A stretch of 6,464 nt of DNA from Caulobacterales bacterium 32-69-10. Lineage in GTDB: Bacteria; Pseudomonadota; Alphaproteobacteria; Caulobacterales; Caulobacteraceae. Positions 1-5,914 of this stretch are shown one piece after another. Positions within the stretch are counted from its first letter, which is position 1. Every line of letters begins with the position of its first letter. Location of the stretch: the NCBI GenBank assembly GCA_002280485.1, contig NCED01000080.1, positions 1-6,464 on the forward strand. Direction: 5' to 3'. Position numbers and translations under genes: made by a program. Below the pieces are notes generated by a model. That model was not told the DNA's origin and did no database searches. It worked only from the letters and a program-made list of their open reading frames with translations.

Positions 1-59
1 AAGGGGCTACGCTTGGCGTTTTACGGTTAAGGCGGAATGAAAGCTGTGCTTGGCTGCGT

Positions 60-128
60 GTGTCCCGAGTCCGAAATTCGCCACCATGTGGGTCGGGCGC
101 GGGGCGAACTTCGGACTCGAAAGGACAC
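60..128. repeat. Inverted repeat 1 (23-bp interrupted arms, 20-bp loop)
   Basis: The arm at 66-82 pairs with 103-119 at 16 of 17 positions; the only mismatch is the central base of the motif (A at 76 against the base pairing C at 109). Pairing resumes outside a 3-base bulge (120-122, AAA) with 60-65 against 123-128. The loop is 83-102. Each arm contains a 16-mer of consensus GAGTCCGAANTTCGCC. It resembles inverted repeat 2 immediately downstream in arm sequence and loop length. It could be a small palindromic mobile repeat, a paired protein-binding site, or an RNA hairpin if transcribed. The pairing is read directly; the role is unknown. Confidence 0.8.
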
Positions 129-213
129 TCGCTATGGTTAAGTCTCTAGCGTGGTTTACGAATTCGAAGTTCGCTCCGGCGTCCGCAACCATCTGTCAGC
201 GAACTTCGAATTC
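67..213. promoter_or_regulatory. Four-copy CGAANTTCG motif array, candidate operator
   Basis: A 16-bp motif, consensus GARTYCGAANTTCGCY, occurs four times: 67-82 (+), 103-118 (-), 160-175 (+) and 198-213 (-). The 9-bp core CGAANTTCG is itself palindromic and sits at 72-80, 105-113, 165-173 and 200-208. The copies form two facing pairs with centre spacings of 33 and 35 bp (about three helical turns), the pairs being 60 bp apart. I did not notice another exact core elsewhere in the window; the closest is CGAATTCG at 720-727. The arrangement would suit a dimeric regulator acting on the acetyltransferase-cupin unit, but it could equally reflect a repeat family. I recognise no named regulator for it, and no convincing -35/-10 pair is visible in 1-225. 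Confidence 0.4.
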
Positions 214-223
214 ACCACGCTAG
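146..223. repeat. Inverted repeat 2 (26-bp arms, 22-bp loop) abutting the acetyltransferase start
   Basis: The left arm 146-175 and right arm 198-223 match perfectly over 26 bp, apart from a 4-base insertion (TTAC, 156-159) in the left arm. The loop is 176-197. The inner 16 bp of each arm is GAATTCGAAGTTCGCT, which matches the inner arm of inverted repeat 1 at 12 of 16 positions. The right arm ends two bases before the ATG at 226, so any transcript starting upstream would carry a strong hairpin at the initiation codon. The symmetry is seen directly. Whether it acts as operator, RNA structure or mobile repeat is inference. Confidence 0.85.
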
Positions 224-225
224 CT

Positions 226-750
226 ATGCCGCTGTATCCCACCGCCGATTCCGACCTGCCCGCCGTCGCCGCTCTGGTGAACGCGGCCTATCGCGGCGAC
301 ACCTCGCGCCAGGGCTGGACCACCGAAAGCGACTACCTCGACGGCCAGCGCACCGATGTGAAAACCCTGAGCCGCGACCTCGCGTCTCGCCCCGGCGCCC
401 GCATCCTCGTCCTGCGGGACACGCCGACAGGGGCGCTCCTGGGCAGCGTGTGGATCGAGCCGGCGGGAGAGGACGCCTGGTACCTCGGCATGCTGACCGT
501 GCGGCCGGACCTTCAGGACCGCCGGCTCGGCCGCGGTCTCCTCGCGGCGGTGGAGGACCTTGCGAGGGAGGCGGGCGTCACACGCCTGCGCATGACGGTC
601 ATCAACATCCGCGACACCCTGATCGCCTGGTACGAGCGGCGCGGCTTCGCGCCCACCGGCGAGAGGCTGCCCTTTCCCTATGGCGACGACCGCTTCGGCA
701 TTCCCCGCCGGGACGATCTCGAATTCGTGGTGCTGGAGAAGACCCTGTGA
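226..750 (+). CDS. GNAT-family N-acetyltransferase
   Basis: A 174-residue cytoplasmic protein with the Gcn5-related N-acetyltransferase fold. This family transfers acetyl from acetyl-CoA to an amine; the substrate cannot be told from sequence. The N-terminal half has helix 1 with an AAYRG stretch near residue 20 and a GWTTE segment near 30. The core strand WYLGMLTVRP (about 85-94) is followed by the acetyl-CoA pyrophosphate loop R-R-L-G-R-G at 99-104, matching R/Q-x-x-G-x-G/A. The C-terminal IAWYERRGF segment is the usual motif B helix. Length is typical of a single-domain GNAT. The frame is open back to a GTG at 151, but those 25 codons lie inside an inverted repeat and the family similarity begins after the ATG at 226, so I chose 226. 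No Shine-Dalgarno precedes it, so initiation may be leaderless. Its stop overlaps the cupin start by 4 bp, implying co-translation. Confidence 0.9.
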   Translation: MPLYPTADSDLPAVAALVNAAYRGDTSRQGWTTESDYLDGQRTDVKTLSRDLASRPGARILVLRDTPTGALLGSVWIEPAGEDAWYLGMLTVRPDLQDRRLGRGLLAAVEDLAREAGVTRLRMTVINIRDTLIAWYERRGFAPTGERLPFPYGDDRFGIPRRDDLEFVVLEKTL

Positions 751-1223
751 AGAAGATCGATCTGGAGGCGGCGCCGACGCGGATGGGCACGGCCTATCCC
801 CCGCCGTTCGACGCCCCGTGCCGCGATCGCAAGCGCTGGAAGCTGGGCGACGCGGCGGGTCTGACCCAGTTCGGCGTCAATCTGCTGCGCCTGCCGCCCG
901 GCGCCTGGTCGAGCCAGCGTCACTGGCACACGGCCGAGGACGAGTTCGTGTGGGTGGTCGAGGGCGAGGTGGTGCTCGTCACCGATGCCGGCGAGGAGGT
1001 TCTGCGGGCCGGCGACTGCGCCGGGTTCCGCCACGGCGATCCGGACGGCCACCACATCCAGAACCGCTCCGAGCAAGAGGCGGTCCTGCTGGAGATCGGC
1101 GGTCGCAAGCCGGGCGAGGACGGGGTCGACTATCCCGACATCGACCTGGTGCTGGCCGAAGGCTCGGGCGACTACCAGCACAGGGACGGAACCTACTACG
1201 GCACGCCCGGCCGCAAGCGGTGA
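747..1223 (+). CDS. Single-domain cupin protein
   Basis: A 158-residue protein with one cupin (double-stranded beta-helix) domain, probably binding a divalent metal. Cupin motif 1 is at about 52-73, with His59, His61 and Glu66 as likely metal ligands between Gly52 and Gly73. Motif 2 follows at about 89-106 (GDCAGFRHGDPDGHHIQN), supplying His102 or His103. A C-terminal tail of about 45 residues ends in GDYQHRDGTYYGTPGRKR, rich in Tyr and Gly. Cupins of this size may be isomerases, dioxygenases or sugar-binding proteins, and nothing here decides between them. The GTG start at 747 overlaps the acetyltransferase stop, with a good ribosome site GGAGAAG at 735-741, five bases upstream. It is almost certainly co-transcribed with the acetyltransferase, which suggests both act on the same small molecule; that is only an inference. 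It converges with the ClC gene across 24 bp holding no obvious terminator. Confidence 0.88.
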   Translation: MKKIDLEAAPTRMGTAYPPPFDAPCRDRKRWKLGDAAGLTQFGVNLLRLPPGAWSSQRHWHTAEDEFVWVVEGEVVLVTDAGEEVLRAGDCAGFRHGDPDGHHIQNRSEQEAVLLEIGGRKPGEDGVDYPDIDLVLAEGSGDYQHRDGTYYGTPGRKR

Positions 1224-1247
1224 GCCATAAGCTCCTCCCCTGCGCGC

Positions 1248-3062
1248 TCAGTCCCCCGTCAGACCGCGGTTGGCCTTGTCGAGCTCCTCGGCGTAGCGGC
1301 GGGCGGCGTATTTCTCGGTCAGCAGGCCGATGACCTTGGGCTCGCGCAGGCTATCGACCACGGCCAGCGTCTCGGTCTCGGTGCGGTCGAAGGCGGCCAT
1401 GGCCTCCTTCACGTTCAGGTCGGTGGTGAGCAGCATCCCCGGCTGGCGGGCGATCTCGGCGACCTTCTTCGACGGGCTGAGGCCTTCGGCGAAGGCGTCG
1501 GGGGTCGACAGCATGCCGACATAGTGGGCGTTCTCGTCGACGACCACGACAGCGTGGGTCGATCCAAGAGGGTAACGGCGGCGGAACTCGGCCACGCTGG
1601 CCGATCCGTCGATGGACGCCGGGTCGCGGCGCATCAGCCGGCCCACGGTCATCTGCCGCACCCAGCCCACGTCGTGGGCGCTGCGGATGGTCTCGCCGCG
1701 CAGGTGCAGCCGCCAGGTCGAGAAGGAATAGCCGAAGGTTTCCCGCACGAAGAGGCTGGCGGCGACGCAGGCCGCCAGCACCGCCCCGGTGACCGAGAAG
1801 TCACGCGTGGTCTCCAGCACCAGGAAGGTCATGGTCAGCGGCCCGCCGACCACCGCCACCGCCAGGGTGCCCATGCCGGCCAGCATGCAGATGGTGGGGT
1901 CGAGGTTCAGGGCCGGGGCCACGACAGCCGTCGCCTGGCCGAACAGCTTGCCGCACAGGGCGCCGACGAACAGGGAGGCGAAGAACAGGCCGCCGCGAAA
2001 GCCCGAGCCGAGCGAGATCAGCGAGGCCGCCAGCTTCATCCCGATCAGGCCGACCAGGGCCGTCATCGGCATGGAGATCGGAATGTCGAGCTGCATGGCG
2101 CCGTGGCCGGCGGCCAGAACCTGGGGCGTGATGAGGGCGAGCCCCCCGACCGCGAAGCCGCCTATGGCCGGGCGAATCCAGTAGGGCAGGCGGCTCAACT
2201 CGAAGCCGCGCTCGACCAGGGCGACGCTGCGCATGATCCCGATGCCCAGCGCCCCGACCAGCAGCCCAAGCAGCACGATGATCGGGAAGTGGGCGGGCAG
2301 GACCGCGAAGAGGGAGACGACCTGGATCGAATAGGGCGCGCCGCCGAGGGCCTCGGCGACCATCACCCCGGCGATGGAGGCGGCCATGACCGGCGCCACG
2401 CTGGACACCGAATAGAGGCCGATGATCAGCTCGAAGGCATAGAAGGCGCCGGTGAGCGGCGCGCCGAAGGCCGCGGCGATCGCCGCCGCCGCCCCGGCCC
2501 CGACCAGGATGCGCAGGTCGCCGCGCCGCAGCCGCAGCAGGATTCCCAGCCGCGAGGCGAGGCCCGCCCCCGCCTGGGTGTAGCCGGCCTCCAGTCCCAC
2601 CGAGGCGCCGCAGCCGTTGGAGATCAGGGTCTGCAGGCTGACCACCAGGCTGTCGCGCAGGGACATGCGGCCGCCGCGCAGGGCGTTGGCTTCGACCGGG
2701 TCGACGGCCTGGGGGATATTGCGGTGACGCCGCCACCACTCCATGGCGCCCAGGATCAGCCCGCCGGCCACCGGCGCGGTCAGGGCGACCAGCGGCGGAA
2801 CAGCGGCGCTGGCGCTGAGATGCTGGTCGAGCGGAATCCCGAAGAGGAAGACGTGGGCCAGCTGCGAGGCCTTGGCCATGATGGTGACCAGCAGGCCCGC
2901 CCCGGCGCCGACCAGGATGGCGGCGACGACCAGGAAGACCTCGCGCGAGCGGACCAGGGCGCGAAGCTGCGCCCAGCGGCCGCGGGCCTCGGTGAACAGG
3001 GGCAGGGACAGGCCCGCGCCGGCTGCGCGAGGCGGATCGGAAGAGGGTTGGTCCCCGCTCAC
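1248..3062 (-). CDS. ClC-family chloride channel/transporter with C-terminal CBS pair
   Basis: A 604-residue inner-membrane protein: a polar N-terminus (1-40), a ClC membrane domain (about 41-455) and two CBS domains (about 470-600), which in this family usually bind nucleotides and regulate transport. Recognisable ClC signatures are GLEAG at 156-160, in place of GREGP with gating glutamate Glu158 kept; GGLFFA in place of GGIFAP; and [17 protein letters not shown] ending at 212. By ungapped comparison with remembered E. coli ClcA, Glu202 matches Glu211 here, but the proton-transfer Glu203 matches Leu212. The GSGIP chloride motif reads HRNIP (113-117). These changes suggest altered selectivity or coupling, perhaps channel-like behaviour. 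The GTG start (3062-3060) overlaps the rnhB stop by 4 bp, with GGAG two bases upstream, so translation is probably coupled to rnhB. The frame stays open further upstream, but that stretch is antisense-frame reading through rnhB. It is the last gene of the tag-rnhB-clc unit. Confidence 0.92.
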   Translation of the reverse strand: MSGDQPSSDPPRAAGAGLSLPLFTEARGRWAQLRALVRSREVFLVVAAILVGAGAGLLVTIMAKASQLAHVFLFGIPLDQHLSASAAVPPLVALTAPVAGGLILGAMEWWRRHRNIPQAVDPVEANALRGGRMSLRDSLVVSLQTLISNGCGASVGLEAGYTQAGAGLASRLGILLRLRRGDLRILVGAGAAAAIAAAFGAPLTGAFYAFELIIGLYSVSSVAPVMAASIAGVMVAEALGGAPYSIQVVSLFAVLPAHFPIIVLLGLLVGALGIGIMRSVALVERGFELSRLPYWIRPAIGGFAVGGLALITPQVLAAGHGAMQLDIPISMPMTALVGLIGMKLAASLISLGSGFRGGLFFASLFVGALCGKLFGQATAVVAPALNLDPTICMLAGMGTLAVAVVGGPLTMTFLVLETTRDFSVTGAVLAACVAASLFVRETFGYSFSTWRLHLRGETIRSAHDVGWVRQMTVGRLMRRDPASIDGSASVAEFRRRYPLGSTHAVVVVDENAHYVGMLSTPDAFAEGLSPSKKVAEIARQPGMLLTTDLNVKEAMAAFDRTETETLAVVDSLREPKVIGLLTEKYAARRYAEELDKANRGLTGD

Positions 3063-3784
3063 GGCTCCGGAAACAGGTCTTCGGTGACGCCGTCGAAGGC
3101 GCTGGCCGCCATCATCGGATTGCGCCCGGCCAGCGCCAGCTTGATCGGCGCCCAGGCCATGCGGTGGATCGGCGAGGGGCCGAGCGCAATGAGGGCGTCG
3201 GCGTGGACCTGGGCCCGGTAGCCCTTGTGGCCGGCGAAACCATAGCCCGGATAGACCTCGTCCATCTCCGCCATCAGCCGGTCGCGGGCGACCTTGGCCA
3301 GGATCGAGGCGGCGGCGATCGAGACCGACAGCCCGTCGCCGCCAATCACCGTCCGCACGTCGCAGGGCAGGGGAAAGCGGTAGTTGCCGTCCACGAGCGC
3401 GAAGGCCGGCTGGACCGCCATGGCCTCGATGGCCCGGCACATGGCCCTGCCCGTGGCGTGCAGGATGTTCAGCTCGGCGATCTCCTCCACCGAGGCGAAG
3501 CCGACGCCCCAGGCCACCGCCACCGACTTGATCTCGATCTCCAGCGCCTCACGGGCCTTGGCGCTGAGCTTCTTGGAATCGTTGACGCCCTTGGGCACCC
3601 GGCGCGGATGCAGGATCACCGCCCCGGCGCAGACCGGGCCGGCCCAGGGGCCTCGCCCCGCCTCGTCCACGCCGCAGACCGGCCCGGGATGCAGTTTCTC
3701 GAGGGCAAGGGTGGGGCCGAGCGACCGCTTGCCCTTGGCGGGCGAAGTCTTGGCGGGTCTTGAAGCGGCGATTCGAGGACTCAC
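3059..3784 (-). CDS. rnhB: Ribonuclease HII
   Basis: A 241-residue cytoplasmic RNase HII. It cuts the RNA strand of RNA-DNA hybrids and nicks 5' of single ribonucleotides in DNA, starting ribonucleotide excision repair. The signature [13 protein letters not shown] lies at 39-51, followed by NDSKKLS (68-74), ELNILHAT (104-111), LVDGN (130-134) and [12 protein letters not shown] (157-168). The four metal-binding acids expected from E. coli RNase HII map to Asp40, Glu41, Asp132 and Asp150, all present. The HKGYRAQVH stretch near the C-terminus is also typical. It is about 40 residues longer than E. coli RnhB, mostly from a basic, Lys/Arg/Pro-rich N-terminal extension (1-30). The GTG start at 3784-3782 overlaps the tag stop by 4 bp; the preceding G-rich stretch GGCGGGGGG is the only possible ribosome site, so coupling to tag is likely. 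Its own stop overlaps the ClC start in the same way. Confidence 0.96.
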   Translation of the reverse strand: MSPRIAASRPAKTSPAKGKRSLGPTLALEKLHPGPVCGVDEAGRGPWAGPVCAGAVILHPRRVPKGVNDSKKLSAKAREALEIEIKSVAVAWGVGFASVEEIAELNILHATGRAMCRAIEAMAVQPAFALVDGNYRFPLPCDVRTVIGGDGLSVSIAAASILAKVARDRLMAEMDEVYPGYGFAGHKGYRAQVHADALIALGPSPIHRMAWAPIKLALAGRNPMMAASAFDGVTEDLFPEP

Positions 3785-4377
3785 CCCCCCGCCATACGCC
3801 GGACCTCGTCCCAGCGGAAGCAGGCCGTGACGTGGTCGTTGACCACACCCGTGGCCTGAAGGAAGGCGTAGGTGATCACCGGGCCGCAGAATTTGAAGCC
3901 CCGCGCCTTGAGCGCCTTGGACATCTCCACCGCCATCGGGGTCTGGGCCGGGACGTCCTTGATGGAGGCGCGGGCGTTCTGGATCGTCTCGCCGCCAGAG
4001 AAGCTCCAGATGAACTGGGCGAACGGCTCGCCCTTGTCCTGCATGGCCAGATAGGCGCGGGCGTTGCCGATCGTGGCGGCGATCTTGGCGCGCGAGCGGA
4101 TGATGCCGGCGTTGTCGAGCAGCCGGACAATCTCCGGCTCGCCCCAGCCGGCGATCACCTCGGGGTCGAAGCCCTCGAAGGCCTCGCGGAAGGCTTCGCG
4201 CTTCCTCAGGATGGTGATCCACGACAGCCCCGCCTGGAACCCGTCCAGGACCAGCTTCTCCCACAGGGCCCGGTCGTCCCGCTCGGGAACGCCCCATTCG
4301 GTGTCGTGATAGGCGCAGTACAGCGGGTCGGAACCCGCCCAGGCGCAGCGGCAGACGGGGGAGGGAAGCTCAGCCAT
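3781..4377 (-). CDS. tag: DNA-3-methyladenine glycosylase I
   Basis: A 198-residue base-excision repair enzyme of the TAG family, which removes 3-methyladenine from alkylated DNA to leave an abasic site. It aligns with E. coli TAG almost without gaps: [19 protein letters not shown] (11-29), [16 protein letters not shown] (46-61), [30 protein letters not shown] and [19 protein letters not shown]. The zinc ligands of the E. coli enzyme correspond to Cys11, His24, His182 and Cys186, all kept. The E. coli base-recognition Glu38 falls on Asp45 (LDGFQAG instead of LEGQQAG), a conservative change. The ATG at 4377 is chosen because homology begins within ten residues; the ribosome site is weak (GAGTGGG a few bases upstream). 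It is the first gene of the tag-rnhB-clc unit, whose promoter must lie in the short gap 4378-4429 or further upstream. No adaptive-response regulator gene is nearby. Confidence 0.96.
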   Translation of the reverse strand: MAELPSPVCRCAWAGSDPLYCAYHDTEWGVPERDDRALWEKLVLDGFQAGLSWITILRKREAFREAFEGFDPEVIAGWGEPEIVRLLDNAGIIRSRAKIAATIGNARAYLAMQDKGEPFAQFIWSFSGGETIQNARASIKDVPAQTPMAVEMSKALKARGFKFCGPVITYAFLQATGVVNDHVTACFRWDEVRRMAGG

Positions 4378-4399
4378 GAGCCCACTCTAAGCTCTTCCC

Positions 4400-4421
4400 C
4401 CTCCCCCAAAAAAGGGGGAGG
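4400..4421. terminator. C/G-rich hairpin between the secreted-protein gene and tag
   Basis: A 7-bp perfect stem (CTCCCCC 4401-4407, GGGGGAG 4414-4420) encloses a 6-base A/T loop (4408-4413); 4400/4421 adds one pair. It starts 8-9 bases after the stop codon of the minus-strand gene at 4430-4969 and could end its transcript. On the minus strand it is followed by GGGGAAG rather than a U run, so it is not a canonical intrinsic terminator. It may be just a dispersed hairpin or a transcript-stabilising structure. The hairpin is seen; termination is inferred. Confidence 0.4.
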
Positions 4422-4429
4422 CGCTCAGG

Positions 4430-4969
4430 TCAGCGCCAGCGGCCGAAGTCGCCGGCGTATCGGTCGGGGGTGAAGCGGGCCTGCTGGGGCCGGTCGCCGC
4501 GGGCGATGCGGCCGGCGAAGCGATCGAAGGTGCGCCAGGCGTCGCTCCAGGACACGGCCGCCCACAGGTTTTGGAAGTTGGTCTCGTACCAGTGGTAGGA
4601 CACCGGGGTGACGACGCCGTCGAGGCCCGTGATCGTGCCTGTGATGCTGGCCCCGCCAAGGCCAAGGCTCTCCATGGACAGGCCCGGGCGCTGCAGTTGG
4701 CGGAAGGTCGGACGGTTGGGCGTGGCGGACTCGATCACGAGATCGACGCTCTGCACCGGCTGGGCGTTGCTGCGCGAGAAGGCCTCGGCGACCTCGCGGG
4801 TCAGATCCTTCTTCAGATAGTCGAGTTCGCGCACGCCATAGCTCTTCTCCGCCTTGCTCTGCAGGTCGGCGCCGATGCCGACGGAGATGGCCGGGACGTC
4901 GGCGGCGAAGGCCGCGGGGGCGGCGGAGGCGATCAGGCCGGTCAAGGCCAGGGCGGCGAGAGGGCGCAT
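4430..4969 (-). CDS. Secreted/periplasmic protein of unknown function
   Basis: A 179-residue protein I do not recognise. It has a clear Sec signal peptide: a short basic start, a hydrophobic core (about 4-18) and a likely cleavage after Ala-Phe-Ala at 20-22, with no lipobox cysteine. The mature part of about 157 residues has a charged helical segment (37-66, Lys/Glu rich), then beta-like stretches. Two blocks look conserved in style: NRPTFRQLQRPGLSMESLGLGG (85-106, Gly-rich) and VSWSDAWRTFDRFAGRIARG (139-158, aromatic). The mature protein has no cysteines and no catalytic motif I can name. The ATG at 4969-4967 has a good ribosome site, AAGGA at 4980-4976, six bases upstream. It follows ygfZ by 83 bp on the same strand. 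That gap is relatively AT-rich (TAATAA at 5000-4995 on the minus strand) but shows no matching -35. Signal peptide, ribosome site and high-GC codon pattern make it a real gene. Confidence 0.82.
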   Translation of the reverse strand: MRPLAALALTGLIASAAPAAFAADVPAISVGIGADLQSKAEKSYGVRELDYLKKDLTREVAEAFSRSNAQPVQSVDLVIESATPNRPTFRQLQRPGLSMESLGLGGASITGTITGLDGVVTPVSYHWYETNFQNLWAAVSWSDAWRTFDRFAGRIARGDRPQQARFTPDRYAGDFGRWR

Positions 4970-5052
4970 TGGAAATCCTTGATACGTTGTTGCGTTATTA
5001 CTGGAATATGGGCTCTTCGCGGCAGAAGTCCAGAGGGGCTCCTGATCACCGT

Positions 5053-5859
5053 TCAGTCATCTTCGCCGCCTGCCGCGGGCAGGGGAATCCACTCCGGCGG
5101 CGCCGCCCGGACGGGACGGCCGTCCACGGTCAGGGGTCCGGCGTTGAGCCGGTCGAGGCGCAGCAGGGCCAGGGCCAGGCCGTCGCGTCCGCCGGTCACC
5201 TCGCCGGCGCGCAGCTCGCCCGCCAGCACCTCGGCGCCCTGGGCCGGCGCGGGGCCGTCGAAGACGATAGGCAGCATGCGGGTGCGGATCTGGCCCCGGC
5301 GCTTCATGCGCGACGTGGTCTCCTGGCCGACGAAACAGCCCTTCTTGAAGTCGATGCCGCCCAGGAGGTCGAGGTTGGCCTCGATCGGGTAATTGCGGTC
5401 GTGCAGGCCGTCCTTCCAGGCGTCCGTGGCGGCGAGCGCCAACCGGTGGGCCTCGTACGCGTCCTCGTCGACCTCGAGGGCGCCGGGCACGGATGGTGTG
5501 GCGAGGCTGGTGGTCCGCCAGCCCAGTTCCGGCAGGCGTGGATCGGCGCCGCCCTCGGCGGGGCCGATCTCCACCTTGGCCCGCAGGCGGTAGAGCGACA
5601 GCCGCTGGGCGATGGCGTGGCGCTCCGAGGCCGGAACGTCGAGCAGCACGCCGCCTTCGTCCGCCTCGCAGGCCAGGAACATGTCGTAGAGCAGCCGGCC
5701 CTGCGGGGTCAGGAGAGCGCCGTAACGGTGTTCGCCGCCCGCCATGGTCTCGACATCCTGGGTCAGCAGCCCCTGCAGGAAGCTGCGCCAGTCGGGTCCC
5801 CGCACGCCGATGAGAGCGCGGCTGCGCAAGTGGGAGAGTTTCGCGCCGTCTGAAGCCAT
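5053..5859 (-). CDS. ygfZ: YgfZ/IBA57-type folate-binding protein (Fe-S maintenance, tRNA modification)
   Basis: A 268-residue cytoplasmic protein of the YgfZ family, which resembles the aminomethyltransferase (GcvT) fold and binds tetrahydrofolate. In E. coli and mitochondria members support the upkeep of certain Fe-S enzymes, including the tRNA methylthiotransferase MiaB. The diagnostic signature K-G-C-F-V-G-Q-E is at 173-180, with Cys175 the conserved redox-active cysteine, followed by TTSRMKRRGQIRTRM (181-195). The N-terminal block RGPDWRSFLQGLLTQDV (20-36) and GALLTPQGRLLYDMF (47-61) is also typical, and the length is close to the alphaproteobacterial form. The ATG at 5859-5857 places the N-terminal block where the family expects it, but no good Shine-Dalgarno is visible, so initiation may be leaderless or weak. 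It is divergent from the S9 peptidase across 160 bp that are mostly a long palindrome. Confidence 0.93.
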   Translation of the reverse strand: MASDGAKLSHLRSRALIGVRGPDWRSFLQGLLTQDVETMAGGEHRYGALLTPQGRLLYDMFLACEADEGGVLLDVPASERHAIAQRLSLYRLRAKVEIGPAEGGADPRLPELGWRTTSLATPSVPGALEVDEDAYEAHRLALAATDAWKDGLHDRNYPIEANLDLLGGIDFKKGCFVGQETTSRMKRRGQIRTRMLPIVFDGPAPAQGAEVLAGELRAGEVTGGRDGLALALLRLDRLNAGPLTVDGRPVRAAPPEWIPLPAAGGEDD

Positions 5860-5908
5860 GGCCCAGATGTGGTCCCGTTTTGCACGCTACGCCAGGGGAG
5901 CGGATGCT

Positions 5909-5914
5909 TATACT
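5909..5914. promoter_or_regulatory. Possible -10 element in the divergent ygfZ / S9 peptidase region
   Basis: TATACT at 5909-5914 (+) differs from the TATAAT consensus at one position; the same AT patch reads TATAAG on the minus strand (5912-5907), towards ygfZ. The nearest -35-like hexamer on the + strand, TTGCAC at 5880-5885, is 23 bp away, longer than the normal 16-18. No -35 is visible for the minus reading, where it would fall inside the palindrome. This is the only AT-rich promoter-like patch in the gap, so it is recorded at low confidence. Confidence 0.22.

Noticed and set aside
37..141. A 34-codon + strand reading frame after AAGGCGG, running through inverted repeat 1 and ending at TAA 139-141
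   Set aside because: It looks like a leader peptide at first, but the codons are dictated by the repeat, the ribosome site spacing is poor, and there is no recognisable peptide or codon pattern.
7..192. A 61-residue minus-strand frame across both upstream inverted repeats
   Set aside because: It is a reading of the palindromes with no ribosome site or homology; palindromes often stay open on both strands.
151..225. An N-terminal extension of the acetyltransferase from GTG 151
   Set aside because: The 25 extra codons lie inside inverted repeat 2, and the GNAT similarity starts after the ATG at 226.
1224..1247. A possible bidirectional terminator between the cupin and ClC genes
   Set aside because: The 24-bp convergent gap has no stem-loop or T run that I can support.
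1524..3221. A 565-residue open frame antisense to the ClC gene
   Set aside because: It is rich in Gln, Asp, Gly, His and Arg without a domain, as expected for the complementary reading of a high-GC gene; the opposite strand encodes a clear membrane protein with CBS domains.
3063..3440. An upstream extension of the ClC frame into rnhB
   Set aside because: Those residues come from reading rnhB in another frame; RNase HII catalytic motifs occupy the region, and the GTGA overlap gives a natural start at 3062.
4969..5853. A 294-residue open frame antisense to ygfZ
   Set aside because: It has a low-complexity composition and no motifs, and the real YgfZ signature is on the other strand.
5880..5914. 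A complete sigma-70 type promoter (TTGCAC ... TATACT)
   Set aside because: The spacer is 23 bp, too long for a normal promoter, so only the -10-like element is listed, at low confidence.
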